Shown here: piece by piece, positions 33,744-41,851 of the stretch | Numbering within the stretch: the stretch's first letter is position 1 | How the letters are laid out: each line of letters starts with the position of its first letter | NCBI GenBank assembly: GCA_964410505.1 | Contig: CAYPGR010000009.1 | Span: 1-41,906, forward strand | Length of the DNA stretch: 41,906 bases | Origin: UBA1361 sp041656375 | GTDB taxonomy: Bacteria; Bacillota_I; Bacilli_A; RFN20; CAG-826 | Direction: 5' to 3' | Translations under genes and position numbers: made by a program | Notes under the pieces: model-generated | What the model saw: the letters and a program-made list of their open reading frames with translations, nothing else | Told to the model about the DNA's origin: nothing | Database searches by the model: none

Positions 33744-34223
33744 ATGAAACGATTAGATTGCATTAATTGGGACGAGTACTTTATGGGCGTTGCTATCTTG
33801 TCGGCAAAGAGAAGTAAAGATCCCTCAACCCAAGTCGGCGCCTGTATTGCTGACCAAGATAATAAAGTCGTTAGTCTTGGCTATAACGGTATGCCCCGGG
33901 GCATTAGCGATGATGTTTTGCCGTGGGATAAAGGTGAAGATATTGCCAATAAATATCTTTATGTTTGTCACGCCGAATTTAACGCGATTTTAAATACAAG
34001 AGCCGGTGCGAGTTTAAAAGGATGCCGCATCTATGTCACGCTTTTTCCGTGTAACGAATGTGCGAAAGCCGTCATTCAAACCGGTATTACCGAAATTGTC
34101 TACCTTGATGATAAATATCATCATGATCTCAACATGCGGGCAAGTCGCCACATGCTCAATTTAGCGGGTGTTAAATTGACCCCTTTCAAAGGCAAAGTAT
34201 TGGAACCAAAATTTCATGAATAA
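33744..34223 (+). CDS. dCMP deaminase (ComEB-like)
   Basis: A 159-residue zinc-dependent cytidine/deoxycytidylate deaminase. Zinc ligands and proton donor are His76 and Glu78 (VCHAEFNAIL) and Cys103/Cys106 (PCNECAKA). SKDPSTQVGACI and GYNGMPRG are also typical. It turns dCMP into dUMP, a precursor for dTMP made by the folate enzyme thymidylate synthase, which links it loosely to the folate genes nearby. GGAGG lies eight bases before the ATG at 33744; the frame is open back to a TTG at 33720 that overlaps the promoter and is rejected. The last eight bases overlap ecfA1. Confidence 0.93.
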   Translation: MKRLDCINWDEYFMGVAILSAKRSKDPSTQVGACIADQDNKVVSLGYNGMPRGISDDVLPWDKGEDIANKYLYVCHAEFNAILNTRAGASLKGCRIYVTLFPCNECAKAVIQTGITEIVYLDDKYHHDLNMRASRHMLNLAGVKLTPFKGKVLEPKFHE

Positions 34224-35037
34224 ATATGCGCTCGAAGTTACTAATCTACGCTATTCATATGACCGTGATGTAGAAGTCTTAAACGGTATCTCTTTTAACG
34301 TGAAAGCCGGTACCTATGTGAGTGTCATTGGTCATAATGGGAGTGGTAAATCAACCCTTGCGAAACTCATTGCGGGGATTCTTGATTTACGTAAGACAAG
34401 TACGATCAAGGTTTTTGGCATGTCGCTGACGGCGGAAATGTATGAAAGTGAACGACCTGATATCGGTATTGTGTTTCAAAACCCCGATAACCAATTTATT
34501 GGGGCAACGGTCCGTGATGATATTGCCTTTGGTCTTGAAAATAAACGTGTACCGCAACATGAGATGGATGCGATTATTGAAACCTACGCAACCAAAGTTG
34601 GGATGCGCGACTATTTAGATAAGGAGCCAGTTAATTTAAGCGGTGGTCAAAAACAACGAGTCGCCATTGCAGGCGTGCTTGCCATGAAACCACGTATTTT
34701 ACTCCTTGATGAAGCAACAGCCATGCTTGATCCCAAGGGCAAACGTGAAATAAAGCAAATCATTCTTGAATTACGAAAAGAAGTCCCAGATCTTACAATT
34801 ATTAGCATTACGCATGATATTGAAGAAACGCTTAATAGTGACGAAATTATTGTGATGAATGAAGGACGGATTGTGCTTCAAGGCGCACCTGACATCATTT
34901 ATCAAAATCATGATATTTTAACGAATATTCGACTTGATTTGCCTTTTATTTTCAAAATGAAACTTGAACTTGCAAAACGTGGGATCGAGATTGAGAGTAA
35001 GACTATTACGAGTCTTGTGGAGGAATTATGGCCATAA
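34216..35037 (+). CDS. ecfA1: ECF transporter ATPase EcfA1
   Basis: A 273-residue ATPase of the energy-coupling-factor module. Walker A is GHNGSGKST (39-47), the Q-loop region reads GIVFQNPDNQFIGATVRDDIAFGLEN (the EcfA-type Q-N-P-D-N-Q block), the signature is LSGGQKQR, Walker B is ILLLDEATAMLDP, and the switch is SITHDIEE. It works with EcfA2 and EcfT to drive vitamin uptake by S components such as FolT. It overlaps dCMP deaminase by eight bases and ecfA2 by ten, so expression is coupled. Confidence 0.96.
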   Translation: MNKYALEVTNLRYSYDRDVEVLNGISFNVKAGTYVSVIGHNGSGKSTLAKLIAGILDLRKTSTIKVFGMSLTAEMYESERPDIGIVFQNPDNQFIGATVRDDIAFGLENKRVPQHEMDAIIETYATKVGMRDYLDKEPVNLSGGQKQRVAIAGVLAMKPRILLLDEATAMLDPKGKREIKQIILELRKEVPDLTIISITHDIEETLNSDEIIVMNEGRIVLQGAPDIIYQNHDILTNIRLDLPFIFKMKLELAKRGIEIESKTITSLVEELWP

Positions 35038-35984
35038 AATTCCATCACCTCCAATTTACCTATGCACCGAAGTCACCTTTTCAATTTGATGCACTGCATA
35101 ACATTAACTTAAGCATTAAAGAAAAAGCTTTTACGGCCATCATTGGTCATACCGGGAGCGGCAAAAGTACTTTAGTGCAACATGTCAATGCGCTTTTACT
35201 TCCGACATCAGGGATTGTTCAAGTAGACGATAAAATCCTTCTACCAACAAAAACTAAAAAATATAAGAAACTTTTACAAAAAAAGTTAAAAGATAAGAAA
35301 GTATCTCCTGAAGAGAAAACAAGAAGCGAATATCTTTTATCGATTATTGACGCTCATGAAACCTACAAAATAAAGAACTTACGGAAAAAAGTAGGGGTTG
35401 TTTTTCAATTCCCAGAATACCAACTCTTTGAAGAAAATGTTATTAAGGATGTGAGTTTTGGTCCCCAAAACTTTGGTGTCAGTCGTGAAGAAGCACTTGA
35501 TTTGGCGAAAGTGGCCCTGACTCAAGTCGGGCTTGGTCCAGAATTTTATGAACGTTCGCCCTTTGAATTATCGGGTGGCGAGAAACGGCGGGTCGCGATT
35601 GCCGGTATTTTGGCGCTGAAGCCAGAAATCCTTGTTCTGGATGAACCAACAGCCGGCCTTGATCCTTTAAGCGCGCATGAAATGATGGAGACCTTTGCGG
35701 CCATCCACCGTGCGGGGACCACCATTATTTTAGTGACCCATGATATGGATCTTGTGTTACGGTACGCGACCGATGTGATAGTGATGAAAAACGGGAATGT
35801 CATTGAAGAGACAACGCCGCAAGCGCTCTTTAGTCATGTTAAAGATGATTATAGTTTGGAAGTGCCGGTCCTTTATGAAGTGATGCAAGCTTTAGCCAAA
35901 AGAGGGTGTCCTTTAGATTTTAATCAAATCAACTCCATTAGTGATCTTGCGGAAGCACTTGCCCGTCTCAAGGAGCAATTATGA
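35028..35984 (+). CDS. ecfA2: ECF transporter ATPase EcfA2
   Basis: A 318-residue partner of EcfA1. Walker A is GHTGSGKST (40-48), then GVVFQFPEYQLFEENVIKDVSFGPQNFG (the QFPExQLFE mark of EcfA2), signature LSGGEKRR, Walker B ILVLDEPTAGLDP, switch VTHDMD. About 35 lysine-rich residues (starting near TKTKKYKKLLQKKLKDKK) are inserted between Walker A and the Q-loop. Longer forms of this kind are known from Mollicutes, so the insert is a lineage hint. The gene ends in TGA as part of ATGA overlapping ecfT. Confidence 0.96.
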   Translation: MAIKFHHLQFTYAPKSPFQFDALHNINLSIKEKAFTAIIGHTGSGKSTLVQHVNALLLPTSGIVQVDDKILLPTKTKKYKKLLQKKLKDKKVSPEEKTRSEYLLSIIDAHETYKIKNLRKKVGVVFQFPEYQLFEENVIKDVSFGPQNFGVSREEALDLAKVALTQVGLGPEFYERSPFELSGGEKRRVAIAGILALKPEILVLDEPTAGLDPLSAHEMMETFAAIHRAGTTIILVTHDMDLVLRYATDVIVMKNGNVIEETTPQALFSHVKDDYSLEVPVLYEVMQALAKRGCPLDFNQINSISDLAEALARLKEQL

Positions 35985-36850
35985 AAAATATCTCCTTAGG
36001 GCGTTATATCCCGACCAATTCATTCATGCATAAAGCGGACCCACGTGTTAAGTTTTTCGGCTTAATCGTATTTATGGTGCTCATCTTCTTTAAGTTTACA
36101 AATCCGGTAATGGACTTTGTGATGTACGGCCTTTATGGTTTACTCATTTTCATCATCATGAAAGTCGCCAAATTGCGGGTGACACCAATCTTTAAACAAC
36201 TCAAAAGTTTATGGTTTATGATGGTCTTTCTGCTGGTCATTAATATTTTTACTTTTCAACGGAGTGGCGGCAATATTTGGTTTACAATCGGCACCTTTGC
36301 GATTCGCGATATTGCCATTTATCAAACCCTTTATATCTTCCTTCGTCTTGTCTTAATGATTGCCTTAACCACGGTCTTAACCGCCTCAACTAAACCACTT
36401 GATTTAACATATGCCATTGAATGGTATATGGCCCCTTTAAAGTATGTTCGTTTTCCTGTTCATGAAATTGCGATGACGATTTCGATTGCCCTCCGTTTTA
36501 TTCCCACCTTATTGGATGAAACGGGTCGTATTATGCGGGCTCAAGAGAGTCGCGGAGTTGATTTTAAAGGCGGCAAGCTGAAAGAGAAATTACGGGCGAT
36601 TGTTGCACTGATTGTCCCATTATTTGTGAGTGCTCTGCAACGGAGCGATGAACTCGCCAACGCGATGATTGCGCGTGGTTATGATCCCCGGGCGAAACGA
36701 ACACGTTACCGGATTTTGCGCTTCACATGGCGTGATACCGTTGTTTTGATTAGTTCGCTTGTGATCTTAACGGGCGTCATTTTGTTGCTTGTCTATCGCA
36801 TCGATTTGATTGTTGTTGTTAAAAATATGCTCCTATATTGGGGGCTCTAA
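35981..36850 (+). CDS. ecfT: ECF transporter transmembrane component EcfT
   Basis: A 289-residue scaffold protein with about six membrane helices. The N-terminal SLGRYIPTNSFMHKADPRVKFFG is typical (GxYxPxxSxxHxLDPRxK). The two coupling-helix motifs that bind the ATPases are visible as RAQESRGVD and AMIARGYDPRAKRTRY. It receives different S components, here presumably FolT and others elsewhere. It starts within the ecfA2 stop (ATGA), and its stop overlaps the truA start (TAATG). Confidence 0.96.
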   Translation: MKNISLGRYIPTNSFMHKADPRVKFFGLIVFMVLIFFKFTNPVMDFVMYGLYGLLIFIIMKVAKLRVTPIFKQLKSLWFMMVFLLVINIFTFQRSGGNIWFTIGTFAIRDIAIYQTLYIFLRLVLMIALTTVLTASTKPLDLTYAIEWYMAPLKYVRFPVHEIAMTISIALRFIPTLLDETGRIMRAQESRGVDFKGGKLKEKLRAIVALIVPLFVSALQRSDELANAMIARGYDPRAKRTRYRILRFTWRDTVVLISSLVILTGVILLLVYRIDLIVVVKNMLLYWGL

Positions 36851-37575
36851 TGCGTTATAAGGTGACGGTTCAATATCATGGTGGTGCCTACTTTGGATGG
36901 CAAAAACAAGTGAGTGAACGCACCATCCAAGGGGAAATTGAAACGCGTCTATCACAACTTTTTAATCAGGAAATCACGATCCACGCGAGTGGTAGGACGG
37001 ACGCCAAAGTTCATGCGCGAGGTCAAGTATTCCATTTTGACGGCCCCCACTTTTCCGTAAGAAAACTTAAGTATGCCTTAAATCGGATGTTGCCAAAGGA
37101 TATTGAAATCCTCTCGATTATTCACGTTGGAGATGATTTTCATGCGCGTTTTAGTGCGAAGGAAAAAACATATTGTTATGTGATTGTTCCTAAACAAAAA
37201 GACCCTTTTTTAAGTGATAAAGTGCTTTTTTATCCATTTCCTCTAGATATTAGAAAAATACGGAAAGCAGCCAAACAATTTATGGGCACGCATGACTTTT
37301 CTAACTTTACGAGCAAACCTGAAGATGAAGGTGGATTTTTGCGCGCTATTACAAAAGTATCCGTTCGTAAGGTAGAAGACGACATTCACATAACGTTTAC
37401 CGGCAACGGCTTTATGCGCGGTCAAATTCGCTTTATGGTGGGGACCCTTCTCGCCTTAAATGAAGGAAAAATTGCAGATGATTATATTACCTTAAAACTT
37501 AGTCAAAAACATCGAGAAATTGTCCCTTTTAAAGCACCGGGCGAAGGTTTATACTTACTAAAAGTTTTGTATTAA
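36850..37575 (+). CDS. truA: tRNA pseudouridine synthase A
   Basis: A 241-residue enzyme forming pseudouridine at tRNA positions 38-40. The catalytic Asp51 lies in SGRTDAKVHARGQVFHF; other blocks are YHGGAYFGWQKQ, NRMLPKDIEI, FHARFSAKEKTYCYVI and FTGNGFMRGQIRFMVGTLL. The start at 36850 overlaps the ecfT stop by one base; a slightly longer frame exists but MRYKVTVQYHG is the family's normal N-terminus. The ecfA1-ecfA2-ecfT-truA order is the common Firmicutes arrangement. Confidence 0.96.
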   Translation: MRYKVTVQYHGGAYFGWQKQVSERTIQGEIETRLSQLFNQEITIHASGRTDAKVHARGQVFHFDGPHFSVRKLKYALNRMLPKDIEILSIIHVGDDFHARFSAKEKTYCYVIVPKQKDPFLSDKVLFYPFPLDIRKIRKAAKQFMGTHDFSNFTSKPEDEGGFLRAITKVSVRKVEDDIHITFTGNGFMRGQIRFMVGTLLALNEGKIADDYITLKLSQKHREIVPFKAPGEGLYLLKVLY

Positions 37576-37594
37576 TACAAAAAAAGCATATAAT
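37567..37594 (+). promoter_or_regulatory. Promoter of yebC
   Basis: TTGTAT (37567-37572) and TATAAT (37589-37594) are 16 bases apart. The -35 overlaps the truA stop region. Confidence 0.6.
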
Positions 37595-37617
37595 TATGAC
37601 GAATAAAGGAGATTATT

Positions 37618-38322
37618 ATGGGACGAGCTTTTCAAGTTAGAGCTGCAAGCATGGCTGGTACTGCCGCCAAAAAAAGTGCCTTAAACATGCGGGCTTCAAA
37701 AGAAATATATTTAGCGGCAAAAAGTGGTGGCCCTGATCCACGCTCCAATTTATCACTCCGGGCAGCGATGGATAAGTATCGCGCTTTAGGGGCGACCAAA
37801 GATGTCATGGATCGAGCAATCAAAAAAGCCGAAGGAACCGAGGCGGTTGCCTATATTCCAGGACGTTATGAAATTATGGGTCCAGGCGGTTATTTTTTAG
37901 TGGTCGATACCTTAACGGATAATGTTAATCGTGCGGTCAGCGATATTAAGGCCGCCATTAAAAAGGCGGACGCGTCTTTTCAAAGTGTGGCCTATAACTT
38001 TAATGAAACCGGTGTGTTTGTGTTTGGTGGACCGAGTATTTCAGAAGTTGAAGAAGCACTTGTTTTCAATGATGTCGATGTATGGGATATTACCGAAGAA
38101 GAAGGCCATATTCAAGTACTCGTTAATCCAACCGCATTTGGCAAAACACGGGAAACACTGTATTCACTAGGGGTTAATGAATTTAACATCAGTGAAATTA
38201 GAATGATTCCAACCGATAAAATAACGCTTGAAGGTGAACATCTCATGCTTTTTAATCGTTTACTCGATTTACTTGAAGATGTCCAAGATGTCCAAGAAGT
38301 GTATCATAACGTTGAACTCTAA
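37618..38322 (+). CDS. YebC/PmpR family protein (YeeN type)
   Basis: A 234-residue protein of the TACO1/YebC family. MGRAFQVRAASMAGTAAKK with the A-rich helix, IYLAAKSGGPDPRSNLSLR, MDRAIKKAEGTE, RYEIMGPGGYFLVVDTLTDNVNR and a C-terminal IRMIPTDKITL match the YeeN branch. Relatives were described as transcription regulators; the family also helps ribosomes through proline stretches. GGAGA lies before the ATG at 37618. Its own promoter separates it from truA. Confidence 0.93.
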   Translation: MGRAFQVRAASMAGTAAKKSALNMRASKEIYLAAKSGGPDPRSNLSLRAAMDKYRALGATKDVMDRAIKKAEGTEAVAYIPGRYEIMGPGGYFLVVDTLTDNVNRAVSDIKAAIKKADASFQSVAYNFNETGVFVFGGPSISEVEEALVFNDVDVWDITEEEGHIQVLVNPTAFGKTRETLYSLGVNEFNISEIRMIPTDKITLEGEHLMLFNRLLDLLEDVQDVQEVYHNVEL

Positions 38323-38330
38323 AGGCTAGA

Positions 38331-38339
38331 TGTTATAAT
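38331..38339 (+). promoter_or_regulatory. Extended -10 promoter of the Bax-inhibitor-like gene
   Basis: TGTTATAAT, 33 bases before the ATG at 38373, with AAGGAGG between. Confidence 0.65.
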
Positions 38340-38372
38340 ACGATTGATTGATTAATTATAAGGAGGTCGTTT

Positions 38373-39122
38373 ATGCGTCAAACTAATAACCCTGTCTTCC
38401 GCAACATGCAAAAACAAGGCACAACCTATGTTGAAGTGGGAGCAGAAACTGCATCTTGGTCAGGTATTTCCACCAAAACATTATTTCTTGTTCTATTGAC
38501 GATTGTTGCTGGCATTAGTTCGTGGTTTATCCCCGTCCAAGCCTTAATCCCCCTCGTTTTTGTGGGAGCTTTTGGGTCATTCATTCTCGTTTTCTTTGCA
38601 ATGATGAAACCAAAGGCGGCAAAAGTACTCAGTATTATTTATGCCATTTTACAAGGGATCACCTATGGAACATTAACCTTGATCGTTGATCAATTATTAC
38701 TTCCTGGAATGGGCGTTGGTCTTATTGCCCTTGTTGCCACCTTCTCAATTGTTGGTGTCATGGCCTTCCTTCACGGGATTGGCGCAGTGCGGGCGACCCC
38801 ATTCTTACGTCGCTTTGTGTTAGGGGCATTAATCTCGATCTTACTCGGTAGTTTAGTCATGTTAATCTTAAACTTTGCGGCACCAACCCTCGTGGCAGGC
38901 CTTGCTGCGGACTATCCGTTAATGGTGATTTTATACTCTGGACTTGTGCTTTTAGGCGCGTTTATGCTCATTATTGATTTTGATAATGCGAAACAACTTG
39001 TTGAAAACGGCGCACCAAAAATGTATGAATGGCAAGTCGGACTTGGCATTCTCGTGACGGTCGTGTGGATTTATTTACAAATTTTACGACTCCTCATTGT
39101 CATCTTTGGAAATCGTCGTTAA
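38373..39122 (+). CDS. Bax inhibitor-1 / YccA-like membrane protein
   Basis: A 249-residue protein with seven hydrophobic segments. The N-terminus MRQTNNPVFRNMQKQGTTY resembles the bacterial subgroup beginning R(T)xNPxF, followed by KTLFLVLLTIVAGISSWF. The middle IYAILQGITYGTLTLIVD and C-terminal LIIDFDNAKQLVENGAPKMYEWQVGLGILVTVVWIYLQILRLL are strongly conserved; the two aspartates in LIIDFD fit the pH-sensing pair known from the Bacillus homologue (YetJ), a calcium leak channel. The exact role in this organism is unknown. A terminator follows. Confidence 0.9.
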   Translation: MRQTNNPVFRNMQKQGTTYVEVGAETASWSGISTKTLFLVLLTIVAGISSWFIPVQALIPLVFVGAFGSFILVFFAMMKPKAAKVLSIIYAILQGITYGTLTLIVDQLLLPGMGVGLIALVATFSIVGVMAFLHGIGAVRATPFLRRFVLGALISILLGSLVMLILNFAAPTLVAGLAADYPLMVILYSGLVLLGAFMLIIDFDNAKQLVENGAPKMYEWQVGLGILVTVVWIYLQILRLLIVIFGNRR

Positions 39123-39146
39123 CTTAATTATTCACGAACTTCATGG

Positions 39147-39171
39147 ACCACCGCAGGCGCGGTGGTTTTTT
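39147..39171 (+). terminator. Rho-independent terminator
   Basis: ACCACCGC and GCGGTGGT pair around AGGC, followed by a T run. Confidence 0.92.
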
Positions 39172-39216
39172 ATTAAAGCGGATAATTTTAGGTCGTTATT
39201 TTTAAAACGTTAAACG

Positions 39217-39245
39217 TTGACAATATATTGTAAATATATTATTAT
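39217..39245 (+). promoter_or_regulatory. Promoter of rplM-rpsI
   Basis: TTGACA (39217-39222) and TATTAT (39240-39245) are 17 bases apart. A 12-base palindrome, ACAATATATTGT (39220-39231), overlaps the -35 and spacer. Confidence 0.7.
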
Positions 39246-39246
39246 T

Positions 39247-39300
39247 ACTTACGGCATATCTGCCTTTTGTCGTCCCGGTAAGACGAAAATTGGTAAAGGA
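39247..39300 (+). promoter_or_regulatory. Probable L13 leader (ribosomal protein autoregulation)
   Basis: The stretch between the promoter and rplM contains ACGGCATATCTGCCTTTTG followed by a small hairpin, TCGTC (39270-39274) with GACGA (39282-39286) around CCGGTAA, then the ribosome binding site AAAGGAG. Position, length and hairpin agree with the L13 leader RNA known upstream of rplM in Firmicutes, where L13 represses its own operon. The identification is from memory of that family and from position. Confidence 0.6.
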
Positions 39301-39311
39301 GAAACACACAC

Positions 39312-39767
39312 ATGCTACGTCAAACAACAAATGCGAAAGCAGGCACCGTTAATCGTACTTGGTACGTCGTCGATGCAACTGATCTTCCACTCGGTCGGTT
39401 AGCAAGCGAAGTCGCCATGACCTTAATCGGCAAAAACAAACCAGAATTCACCCCTAACGTTGATACAGGCGATTACGTCATTATCATCAATGCGGAAAAA
39501 GTTGGTTTAAGCGGCAATAAACGCGAAACTAAAAATTATTACAACACAAGTCAACGTCCAGGTGGATTACGCGTCCGTTCCGCCGGAGAGATGATCACCA
39601 AATACCCAGTTGAAATGGTTGAAAGAGCCGTCTGGGGAATGATTCCTAAAGGTCGTTTAGGCCGTCAAATGATTAAGAAATTATTTGTTTATGCAGGACC
39701 AGACCACAAACACAGCGCCCAACAACCAGTGGAGTTACCACTCCGTTATATTGGAGGAAATAAATAA
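39312..39767 (+). CDS. rplM: 50S ribosomal protein L13
   Basis: A 151-residue L13 of slightly longer than usual N-terminus. WYVVDATDLPLGRLASEVAMTLIGKNKPEFTPNVDTGDYVIIINAEK is the diagnostic start, followed by KNYYNTSQRPGGLR and WGMIPKGRLGRQMIKKLFVYAGPDHKH. Part of the large ribosomal subunit. AAAGGAG lies before the ATG; the stop overlaps the rpsI start by one base (TAATG). Confidence 0.98.
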   Translation: MLRQTTNAKAGTVNRTWYVVDATDLPLGRLASEVAMTLIGKNKPEFTPNVDTGDYVIIINAEKVGLSGNKRETKNYYNTSQRPGGLRVRSAGEMITKYPVEMVERAVWGMIPKGRLGRQMIKKLFVYAGPDHKHSAQQPVELPLRYIGGNK

Positions 39768-40165
39768 TGGCAAAGAAAAAAACTGAAATCTATTTAGGAA
39801 CCGGCCGTCGCAAATCAAGTGTCGCCCGTATCTTCTTAAAACCAGGTAAAGGTAATATCGTCGTTAACGATTTAGACGTTAATGATTACATGCCTTATCA
39901 AACCCTCGTAATGGACCTTAAACAACCCCTTACATTACTTGATGTCGCCGATAAATTCGATGTCGTCGCCAATGTCCAAGGTGGTGGTTTTACCGGTCAA
40001 GCAGGTGCAATCCGTTTAGGTATTGCCCGTGCTTTACTTGAAGCTGGTTTAGATCGTGGCACCCTTAAAAAAGCCGGCATGCTCACCAGAGATGCCCGTG
40101 CCAAAGAACGCAAAAAATACGGTCTTAAAGGTGCAAGACGCGCGCCACAATTCTCAAAACGTTAA
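39767..40165 (+). CDS. rpsI: 30S ribosomal protein S9
   Basis: A 132-residue S9: LGTGRRKSSVARIFLKPGKGNIVVN at the start, FDVVANVQGGGFTGQAGAIRLGIARALLEA in the middle, and the tail AKERKKYGLKGARRAPQFSKR, whose terminal KR contacts P-site tRNA. The gene is the second and last of the rplM-rpsI operon; a terminator follows. Confidence 0.98.
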   Translation: MAKKKTEIYLGTGRRKSSVARIFLKPGKGNIVVNDLDVNDYMPYQTLVMDLKQPLTLLDVADKFDVVANVQGGGFTGQAGAIRLGIARALLEAGLDRGTLKKAGMLTRDARAKERKKYGLKGARRAPQFSKR

Positions 40166-40190
40166 TCAAAAGACTTTTGGAAGAAATTAC

Positions 40191-40215
40191 GTCCCAGTTT
40201 ATCTGGGACTTTTTT
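40191..40215. terminator. Terminator between rpsI and the convergent amidohydrolase
   Basis: GTCCCAG (40191-40197) and CTGGGAC (40203-40209) pair around TTTAT, followed by a T run on the plus strand. The amidohydrolase stop codon (40199-40201) falls in the loop region, so the gene ends inside its neighbour's terminator. Confidence 0.9.
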
Positions 40216-41677
40216 CTTTGTCTTCATAAACCATAACGCCATCGACAATCGTCATGATGACAGTTTGCTTTGCTAATTCTTCAAGTGGAACGGCTAGGAT
40301 ATCATTCTTAAATACTACAAAATCTGCGAGATAGCCTTTTTTTATTTGTCCTTTATTTTTATAACCGAGATGACGGGCAGCATCAATGGTGTAACCTTTA
40401 AGCGCTTGATAACGCGTCAAGCTTTCCTTAATGTGATAGGCTTGATTATCATGACCCCTACGTGTCACAGCGGCGTAAATGCCTAAGAGTGGGTTTGGGA
40501 TTTCCACTGGGGCATCACTTGTTAAACTGAGTTTTATCTTCGCTTTTATGTAAGATTTAAAAGGATAAATCATCGTCTTTTCGTTAATTAAAGATAAAGT
40601 TTGCGGTAAATCACTTTTAATAAATTGGGGTTGAACATCAAGCACGATATTCAATGTTGATAGTTTTTCGATTGTGGGGTGGTCAGTGAGTGAGGCATGG
40701 ATGATGCGGTCTGGCACGTTGATCATCGTCGGATATTTAATGAGGAGCGTCGTCAGTTCACTAAGGGCTAGGTCACCAATCGTATGGACTGCAAGCGGTA
40801 GTTGGTGTTGTCTTACTTTAATAAGGAGGTTTTCTAATTCACCGGGAGTATGCATTCTTTCGCCTAGGGTATTCGTGTCACGATAGGGCGATGAAAGTAG
40901 AGCGCTGCGACTTGACAGCGTCCCATCGTAGAAAGTTTTGACGCCATTAACTTTTAAAAATGGTGTTTCATTAAGACGTGCTGAAAGATAGTCTTCAAGG
41001 ACTTTTTCATGGACTAAAAGGTGGGTCCGCATTTTCATTATATGCGTGAGATGATCAATTATGTTTAGCGTTTCCGCGTAACTATTAAAATAGGCTAGAT
41101 CATCCGTTAAGATGGCCGTGATGCCGAAATGATGAAGCGAAGAAATGGCGTTTTTAGTGGCCTTATAAAGTGTTTTTTGATCACGAGCAAGAAATAAAGT
41201 AGCGACGCTTTCGCCATCTTTTTCTTTTAAAATCCCGTTTTGACTGACGATCTTCAATGTATCCAATACAACCGAGTTGACCGTATAACTATGATAATCT
41301 GCGTGGCGTAAGATAATAAAATGGCGATTGCTGATAGCATCGAGATCATCCTTGGTGATATTAATGTCACCGTAACCTTCAACGAAGAGTGGTTGACACC
41401 GATATGCTTGTTTTAAATAACTTATAATTGCTGCTTTTGTTTTATGCGTTGAAATATTAGGGATGGTTAGACTAAGACCGTATCCAACGAGATGGAGATG
41501 AGCGTCAACAAAACCAGGATATAGATGCATGCCTTTTAAATCAATGATGTCTGTCGGCTGATAAAGGGTGACATCACGACCGGTCGCGATGATGACACCG
41601 TCCTTCGTTATCATCTCATGGATGATTTCTTGTTTTGTTCTTAAGGTGTGAATAAAGCCGTTTTTCCATAGCGTCAT
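40199..41677 (-). CDS. Amidohydrolase of the YtcJ-like Amidohydro_3 family
   Basis: A 492-residue metal-dependent hydrolase. The metal-binding His60-x-His62 lies in YPGFVDAHLHLVGYG after DIIDLKGMHL. Other family blocks are VNGVKTFYDGTLSSRSALLSSPYRD, LPLAVHTIGDLALSELTTLL, DRIIHASLT, LTSDAPVEIPNPLLGIYAAVTRR, and the ending GQIKKGYLADFVVFKNDIL. Members hydrolyse amide or cyclic bonds of varied small molecules; the substrate is unknown. It has no signal peptide. The ribosome binding site is poor, and no partner gene is visible on this strand. Confidence 0.9.
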   Translation of the reverse strand: MTLWKNGFIHTLRTKQEIIHEMITKDGVIIATGRDVTLYQPTDIIDLKGMHLYPGFVDAHLHLVGYGLSLTIPNISTHKTKAAIISYLKQAYRCQPLFVEGYGDINITKDDLDAISNRHFIILRHADYHSYTVNSVVLDTLKIVSQNGILKEKDGESVATLFLARDQKTLYKATKNAISSLHHFGITAILTDDLAYFNSYAETLNIIDHLTHIMKMRTHLLVHEKVLEDYLSARLNETPFLKVNGVKTFYDGTLSSRSALLSSPYRDTNTLGERMHTPGELENLLIKVRQHQLPLAVHTIGDLALSELTTLLIKYPTMINVPDRIIHASLTDHPTIEKLSTLNIVLDVQPQFIKSDLPQTLSLINEKTMIYPFKSYIKAKIKLSLTSDAPVEIPNPLLGIYAAVTRRGHDNQAYHIKESLTRYQALKGYTIDAARHLGYKNKGQIKKGYLADFVVFKNDILAVPLEELAKQTVIMTIVDGVMVYEDKEKSPR

Positions 41678-41804
41678 AGGGAAGTCTCATTTCTTATTTT
41701 CTAAACTAAATTTACCTTATTTAGGGATAATTTATCGAAAGACGCTCTGATTTAGATAATGGGTCTTTTATTAAAAAACTTTAACCTGATTATTGTTAAA
41801 AAAG

Positions 41805-41831
41805 TTGCATTTAAAAAGAGGTTGTTATAAT
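41805..41831 (+). promoter_or_regulatory. Promoter of the tRNA gene
   Basis: TTGCAT (41805-41810) lies 15 bases before TATAAT (41826-41831), which is part of an extended -10 TGTTATAAT. The tRNA starts 21 bases downstream. Confidence 0.65.
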
Positions 41832-41851
41832 ATATATAAGCACTAGTAAAT

